A DNA stretch of 18,443 bases from contig CAZKBP010000062.1 in NCBI GenBank assembly GCA_964551015.1, positions 1 through 18,443 of the forward strand. The letters run 5' to 3'. Both the position numbers and the translations under genes were made by a program. The notes below the pieces were generated by a model. That model searched no databases. It was not told the origin of the DNA and was given only the letters and a program-made list of their open reading frames with translations. This DNA is from CAZKBP01 sp964551015 (GTDB lineage Bacteria; Bacteroidota; Bacteroidia; Cytophagales; Microscillaceae). This document shows positions 15,574-18,443 of the stretch, one piece after another (positions within the stretch are counted from its first letter, which is position 1; the number at the start of each line of letters is the position of its first letter).

Positions 15574-16606
15574 AATCCTAGTTGCTGATGACGAAGCCGA
15601 TCTGGAAGTACTCATCAAACAAAAGTTTCGTAAAAAAATCCGCCAACAAGAATACGAATTCATCTTCGCAAGCAACGGGCAAGATGCCCTCCAAAAACTA
15701 CAAGAAACCCCCGATATCGACATTGTCCTCAGTGATATTAATATGCCCGGGATGGACGGCCTCACCCTCCTTGCCCGCCTCAACGAATCTAGCCCGCTGA
15801 TCAAAACGGTCATGGTATCGGCCTACGGAGATATGGATAATATCCGAACGGCCATGAACCAAGGCGCTTTTGACTTTATCACCAAGCCCATCAACTTTGA
15901 GGACCTGGAACTCACCATGGAAAAAACCCTCAAGCACGTTGCCCATATCCGCGAAACTCTCCAGGCCGTCAAAGAAAATAATATCCTCAAAATGTACGTG
16001 GACGAAACCGTACTCAACTTCATGGCCAAGCGCGAGTTTGAAACCTCTCTGACTGACAACGAAACCATTGAGGCCAGTGTCGTCTTTATTGATATTTGCA
16101 GCTTTACTTCCATTAGCGAGAAGGAGTCCGCTGATAAAGTGGTGCAACTTCTGAACGCCTACTTTGATGTGATTGTCAAAGAAATCATTGAGCACCAAGG
16201 CTACGTTGATAAATTTATCGGCGATGCTGTGATGGCGGTTTTCCGAGGAGACCATCACTTGGATCATGCTATTGAAGCCTGCCTGGGAGTGCGGGAGCAG
16301 ATCGAGCAACTTCCCGAATGGAACGAAAGCGTCGCCTACACGCCCCAAGTATCCATGGGGATCAACTCTGGTGAAATGGTTTCGGGAAATATTGGCTCGG
16401 CCACCCTCAAACGCTTGGATTATACCGTGATTGGCGATGTGGTCAATACCGCCCAACGCCTCCAATCTGCCGCCCAACCCAGTCAGATCATCCTCAATCA
16501 AGCTACTTTCGAGCAAGTAAAAGAATCCTTCCAATGTGAAAAGGTAGGCGAAGTTATCTTAAAGAATAAAGTAGAGCGAGTAAGCATTTACAACGTGCTA
16601 GCCTAG
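15566..16606 (+). CDS. response regulator with class III adenylate/guanylate cyclase output
   Basis: Of 346 residues, 1-120 are a receiver with Asp8/Asp9, phospho-acceptor Asp57 in LSDINMPGMDG, Ser85 and Lys107. About 120-150 is a helical linker. About 165-346 is a class III nucleotide cyclase domain. The two metal-binding aspartates are Asp176 (VVFIDICSFTSIS) and Asp220 (KFIGDAVMAVF). The transition-state residues are Asn294 and Arg298 in VVNTAQRLQ. Lys216 and Asp285 (LDYTVIGD) are the purine-selecting pair expected of an adenylate rather than guanylate cyclase. The protein should make cAMP in the cytoplasm when its receiver is phosphorylated by the upstream kinase. The start overlaps the previous stop by 8 bases. 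A GC-rich hairpin plus T-run about 90 bases after the stop may end the operon. Catalytic set complete. Confidence 0.93.
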   Translation: MAKILVADDEADLEVLIKQKFRKKIRQQEYEFIFASNGQDALQKLQETPDIDIVLSDINMPGMDGLTLLARLNESSPLIKTVMVSAYGDMDNIRTAMNQGAFDFITKPINFEDLELTMEKTLKHVAHIRETLQAVKENNILKMYVDETVLNFMAKREFETSLTDNETIEASVVFIDICSFTSISEKESADKVVQLLNAYFDVIVKEIIEHQGYVDKFIGDAVMAVFRGDHHLDHAIEACLGVREQIEQLPEWNESVAYTPQVSMGINSGEMVSGNIGSATLKRLDYTVIGDVVNTAQRLQSAAQPSQIILNQATFEQVKESFQCEKVGEVILKNKVERVSIYNVLA

Positions 16607-16618
16607 CTAGGTTCCTCT

Positions 16619-16720
16619 CACTACCGCAAGTGTTGAGCGCAAGCGATCACTTGTGGTAATTGAGGGCAAGTCTTCAGACTTGCGTACCCCCCAAGCTGGC
16701 GCGCGTTTGCAACGCGCGCC
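16619..16720. repeat. R1 repeat element, copy 1
   Basis: The 102-bp element matches 17403-17504 at 100 of 102 positions without gaps. It consists of three consecutive stems: TACCGCAAGTG/CACTTGTGGTA (16622-16632 with 16648-16658, one G-T pair), GCAAGTC/GACTTGC around TTCA (16666-16672 with 16677-16683), and GGCGCGCGTT/AACGCGCGCC around TGC (16698-16707 with 16711-16720). It begins 13 bases after the cyclase stop and runs straight into R2 copy 1, sharing the third stem. Confidence 0.85.
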
Positions 16721-16727
16721 TTTTCTT
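16698..16727 (+). terminator. GC-rich repeat hairpin with T-run, possible terminator of the kinase-cyclase operon
   Basis: A perfect 10-bp GC-rich stem with a TGC loop is followed by TTTTCTT. It lies about 91 bases after the cyclase stop and has the form of an intrinsic terminator, though it belongs to a dispersed repeat and may do this only incidentally. Confidence 0.45.
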
Positions 16728-16841
16728 CGGTTCATTTACAATGAACATGGGCGCGGGAGCGGCAAAAAGCGATGGCAGAGCCGGAAGTTTGAGTAAGACC
16801 GAGCCTAAGTGACACGCGTTACAAATGCGCGCCAGTTTGAG
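16700..16841. repeat. R2 repeat element, copy 1 (MITE/REPIN-like)
   Basis: The 142-bp element aligns without gaps to 18274-18415 with 6 mismatches. Its ends are inverted repeats of each other (left hairpin 16700-16718, right hairpin about 16814-16832), and each end is also a palindrome with the GCGTT-NNN-AACGC core; in this copy the right end is slightly decayed. An inner stem, TTCATT/AATGAA around TAC (16731-16745), is present. No open frame is inside, so it is non-autonomous. Confidence 0.8.
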
Positions 16842-16981
16842 AATGGGATAATGCTATAGAATCGCAAAACAATACGCTACAAAAAAATCAAAAAGTTTTA
16901 GGTTCCAATTGGAATTTATACAGAGATGGAGGATTCAAATAGAATTTGCTAATATTCAACAATTTACATGAGAGAATTATT
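16842..16981. promoter_or_regulatory. leader of the small membrane protein gene with a 12-bp palindrome
   Basis: TTCCAATTGGAA at 16903-16914 is a perfect 12-bp palindrome about 70 bases before the ATG at 16982, a possible operator. The rest is AT-rich without an exact -7 box. Confidence 0.25.
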
Positions 16982-17377
16982 ATGAAAAAAGCTATTAACT
17001 ACCTGTTTTTCATTTATTATTCCTGGTCCAGTAATTTCAATCATTCCTTTCCTCAAAACACAGCTCTGGTTACGGTGGTAGCTTTAACCACAGCAAATAT
17101 AATGGAACTAAATTTTTTATTAGCTTATTTGTTTGACTATCAAGAGACTTTTAAATCCTTTGGATTTACTCCCTTCCTCCTTTTGGGTGGTATCTTAATG
17201 TTTTACGGTTACAGACTTTTTGTTAGAAATCAAAAACATATACAAATTGCTGGGGAATTTTCTAATGAAACAAAAAAGGAAGTAGCTGTGAGAAACATTA
17301 TTGGATGGGCTTATATTATATTCACAGTTGTGATTACCAGCATTGTAACTACCCTATACCAAGATTCGGAGTGGTAA
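16982..17377 (+). CDS. small integral membrane protein, unknown function
   Basis: From MKKAINYLFFIYYSWSSNFN the product has 131 residues and three or four hydrophobic segments: about 26-50 (ALVTVVALTTANIMELNFLL), 58-76 (GFTPFLLLGGILMFYGYRLF) and 106-125 (IIGWAYIIFTVVITSIVTTL). Between the second and third is a charged cytoplasmic-looking stretch, RNQKHIQIAGEFSNETKKEV. The frame is open to TTG 16946, but ATG 16982 fits the MKK-INYLF start seen in small Bacteroidota membrane proteins of this general kind. I recognise no named family. It is isolated between R2 copy 1 and R1 copy 2, AT-rich compared with the signalling genes, and may be accessory. Confidence 0.6.
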   Translation: MKKAINYLFFIYYSWSSNFNHSFPQNTALVTVVALTTANIMELNFLLAYLFDYQETFKSFGFTPFLLLGGILMFYGYRLFVRNQKHIQIAGEFSNETKKEVAVRNIIGWAYIIFTVVITSIVTTLYQDSEW

Positions 17378-17402
17378 CTCTGGCTAAGCTCCCACTACCC
17401 CC

Positions 17403-17512
17403 CACTACCGCAAGTGTTGAGCGCAAGCGATCACTTGTGGTAATTGAGGGCAAGTCTTCAGACTTGCGTGCCCCCCAAGCTGGCGCGCGTTTGCAACGCG
17501 TGCCAGCTTGGG
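17403..17512. repeat. R1 repeat element, copy 2, with complete terminal hairpin
   Basis: This copy begins 25 bases after the membrane protein stop. Its last stem is longer than in copy 1: 17474-17491 pairs with 17495-17512, 18 base pairs with a single G-T wobble around a TGC loop (CCCAAGCTGG... pairing with ...CCAGCTTGGG). In copy 1 the distal half of this stem is replaced by R2 sequence. No T-run follows, so it is not a good terminator. Confidence 0.85.
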
Positions 17513-17585
17513 TAAGAAAGAAAATTGCAGATATTGAAGAATATGAATATATTAAGTCAGTTTAAAGCGTAACGAACAAGAAAAT

Positions 17586-17813
17586 ATGGGTGTATTCACA
17601 ATCCAAATACCAGATAGCTTGAAAATGAATGATTTTGAGCTGAAAATGATGATAGCATCAAAACTGTTTGAAGATGGTAAATTGAGTTCCGGACAAGCAG
17701 CGGAGATAGTTGGTATCTCGAAGAGATCTTTTATCGAGCTGATAGGCAAATATAATGTATCTCTATTCGGGTATGATTATGATGAATTAGAAGAAGATTT
17801 GAAAAATGCCTGA
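17586..17813 (+). CDS. UPF0175 family antitoxin-like protein
   Basis: This 75-residue protein starts MGVFTIQIPDSLKMNDFELK and has the UPF0175 layout. A short beta strand leads into a helix (ELKMMIASKLFEDGKLS), then a helix-turn-helix-like segment, SSGQAAEIVGISKRSFIELI (residues about 34-53), and an acidic C-terminus, DYDELEEDLKNA. UPF0175 proteins commonly sit directly upstream of DUF3368/PIN toxins and are taken to be their antitoxins, probably binding both the toxin and their own promoter. The stop overlaps the toxin start by 8 bases, which enforces coupled translation. The module is enclosed by repeat elements R1 and R2. Confidence 0.8.
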   Translation: MGVFTIQIPDSLKMNDFELKMMIASKLFEDGKLSSGQAAEIVGISKRSFIELIGKYNVSLFGYDYDELEEDLKNA

Positions 17814-18264
17814 ACAAATAATCATTGCAGATACCAGCAGTTTGATCGCTCTAACAAATATTGGAGAAGTAGAAATACTAAAAGATGTATATGAAGAAGT
17901 AGTAATTACTCCAGAAATTAAAGAAGAATATGGACTCGAACCTCCTGAATGGATAAAGATAGAACAAGTAAGTGACGAACAAAAGCTGAGGTTGTTGAAT
18001 TTGGAACTCGATCAGGGGGAATCTAGTGGAATAGCATTGGCTCTGGAAAAAGAATCCAGTTTATTGATCATAGATGAGAAAAAAGGAAGGGGAATCGCTA
18101 AAAAGTTAGGTATCAAGATAACTGGAATTTTAGGGGTAATGATCAAAGCAAAAGAGACTGGAGTAATAGATCGGGTTAAGCCCTTAATCGAGAAGCTGGA
18201 AAGAGTTGATTTTAGAATGTCAGCAAAGCTTAAGGCTCAAATTCTAGAGCGAGTAGGAGAATAA
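17806..18264 (+). CDS. DUF3368/PIN-domain toxin
   Basis: The 152-residue PIN-like nuclease has the acidic cluster expected for metal binding: Asp9 in IIADTSSLIAL, Glu37 in VITPEIKEEYG, Glu72 in DQGESSGIALAL and Asp90 in LLIIDEKKGRGIAKKLG. GIKITGILGVMIKAKETGVI (102-121) is the DUF3368 signature region near the C-terminus. PIN toxins cleave RNA; the target is not predictable. The start overlaps the antitoxin stop by 8 bases, giving a two-gene toxin-antitoxin operon. A repeat hairpin followed by TTTTCTT starts 10 bases after its stop and probably terminates the transcript. Full-length and intact. Confidence 0.85.
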   Translation: MPEQIIIADTSSLIALTNIGEVEILKDVYEEVVITPEIKEEYGLEPPEWIKIEQVSDEQKLRLLNLELDQGESSGIALALEKESSLLIIDEKKGRGIAKKLGIKITGILGVMIKAKETGVIDRVKPLIEKLERVDFRMSAKLKAQILERVGE

Positions 18265-18273
18265 CCAAAATAA

Positions 18274-18415
18274 CGCGCGTTTGCAACGCGTGCCTTTTCT
18301 TCGGTTCATTTGCCATGAACATGGGCGCGGGAGCGGCAAAAAGCGGTGGCAGAGCCGGAAGTTTGAGTAAGACCGAGCCTAAGTGACACGCGTTACAAAC
18401 GCGCGCTAGTTTGAG
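18274..18415. repeat. R2 repeat element, copy 2 (MITE/REPIN-like), also terminator-like
   Basis: The left end CGCGCGTTTGCAACGCGTG (18274-18292) and the right end CACGCGTTACAAACGCGCG (18387-18405) are inverted repeats matching at 18 of 19 positions. Each is itself a hairpin with a 3-base loop. There is no coding frame inside. The left hairpin followed by TTTTCTT lies 10 bases after the PIN toxin stop and can act as a terminator for it. Confidence 0.85.
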
Positions 18416-18443
18416 TGACCCATCAAGCTGCAATTTTCCAGCT

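Noticed and set aside
15698..16534. Long antisense frame of 278 codons opposite the receiver-cyclase gene
   Set aside because: The plus-strand gene has complete receiver and cyclase motifs; the antisense frame is a by-product of its codon use.

Overview
The window looks like chromosomal DNA of a Bacteroidota bacterium, probably from the Cytophagales/Saprospirales side. The evidence is AT-rich leaders without clear Shine-Dalgarno sequences, several TAnnTTTG-type -7 promoter boxes, Bacteroidota-style 7TMR-DISM sensor proteins, and housekeeping genes (priA, glnS) of the expected type. A run of exactly 100 N (6840-6939) marks a scaffold gap of unknown true size inside a repeat tract. Species-level assignment is not possible from the sequence alone.

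Layout. 1-2001 holds small stress-type genes: a DUF4142 lipoprotein, a 54-residue DUF1328 membrane protein (1128-1292), a ribosome hibernation factor (minus strand) and a one-helix membrane protein (minus strand). 2351-3583 pairs a Crp/Fnr-like regulator with a membrane-anchored SRPBCC protein. 3673-6712 carries a fold-type IV aminotransferase, glnS and a small membrane protein. 6713-7243 is a gene-free array of short palindromic repeats that also contains decayed copies of the last codons of priA; priA itself runs on the minus strand from 9751 to 7244.

10095-16606 is a signalling locus. It holds a 7TMR-DISM sensor fused to a SpoIIE-type phosphatase, a stretch of wrecked genes (a frameshifted minus-strand ORF and an IS256-type transposase stub), then a tight three-gene operon: 7TMR-DISM histidine kinase, stand-alone receiver, and receiver fused to a class III adenylate/guanylate cyclase. 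The likely logic is one membrane kinase feeding two paralogous receivers, one of which makes a cyclic nucleotide. The neighbouring phosphatase sensor has the same input architecture.

16607-18443 is accessory DNA. It holds two repeat elements, R1 (about 102-110 bp, three hairpins) and R2 (142 bp, terminal inverted repeats that are themselves palindromic), a small membrane protein, and a UPF0175/PIN toxin-antitoxin pair. R1 and R2 are fused at 16619-16841 through a shared hairpin core. At 17403-18415 the same R1 and R2 flank the toxin-antitoxin pair. This arrangement, and the capture of the priA tail in the 6.7-7.2 kb array, are the most unusual things in the window: the palindrome with core GCGTT-NNN-AACGC appears to be an active or formerly active site of DNA rearrangement.
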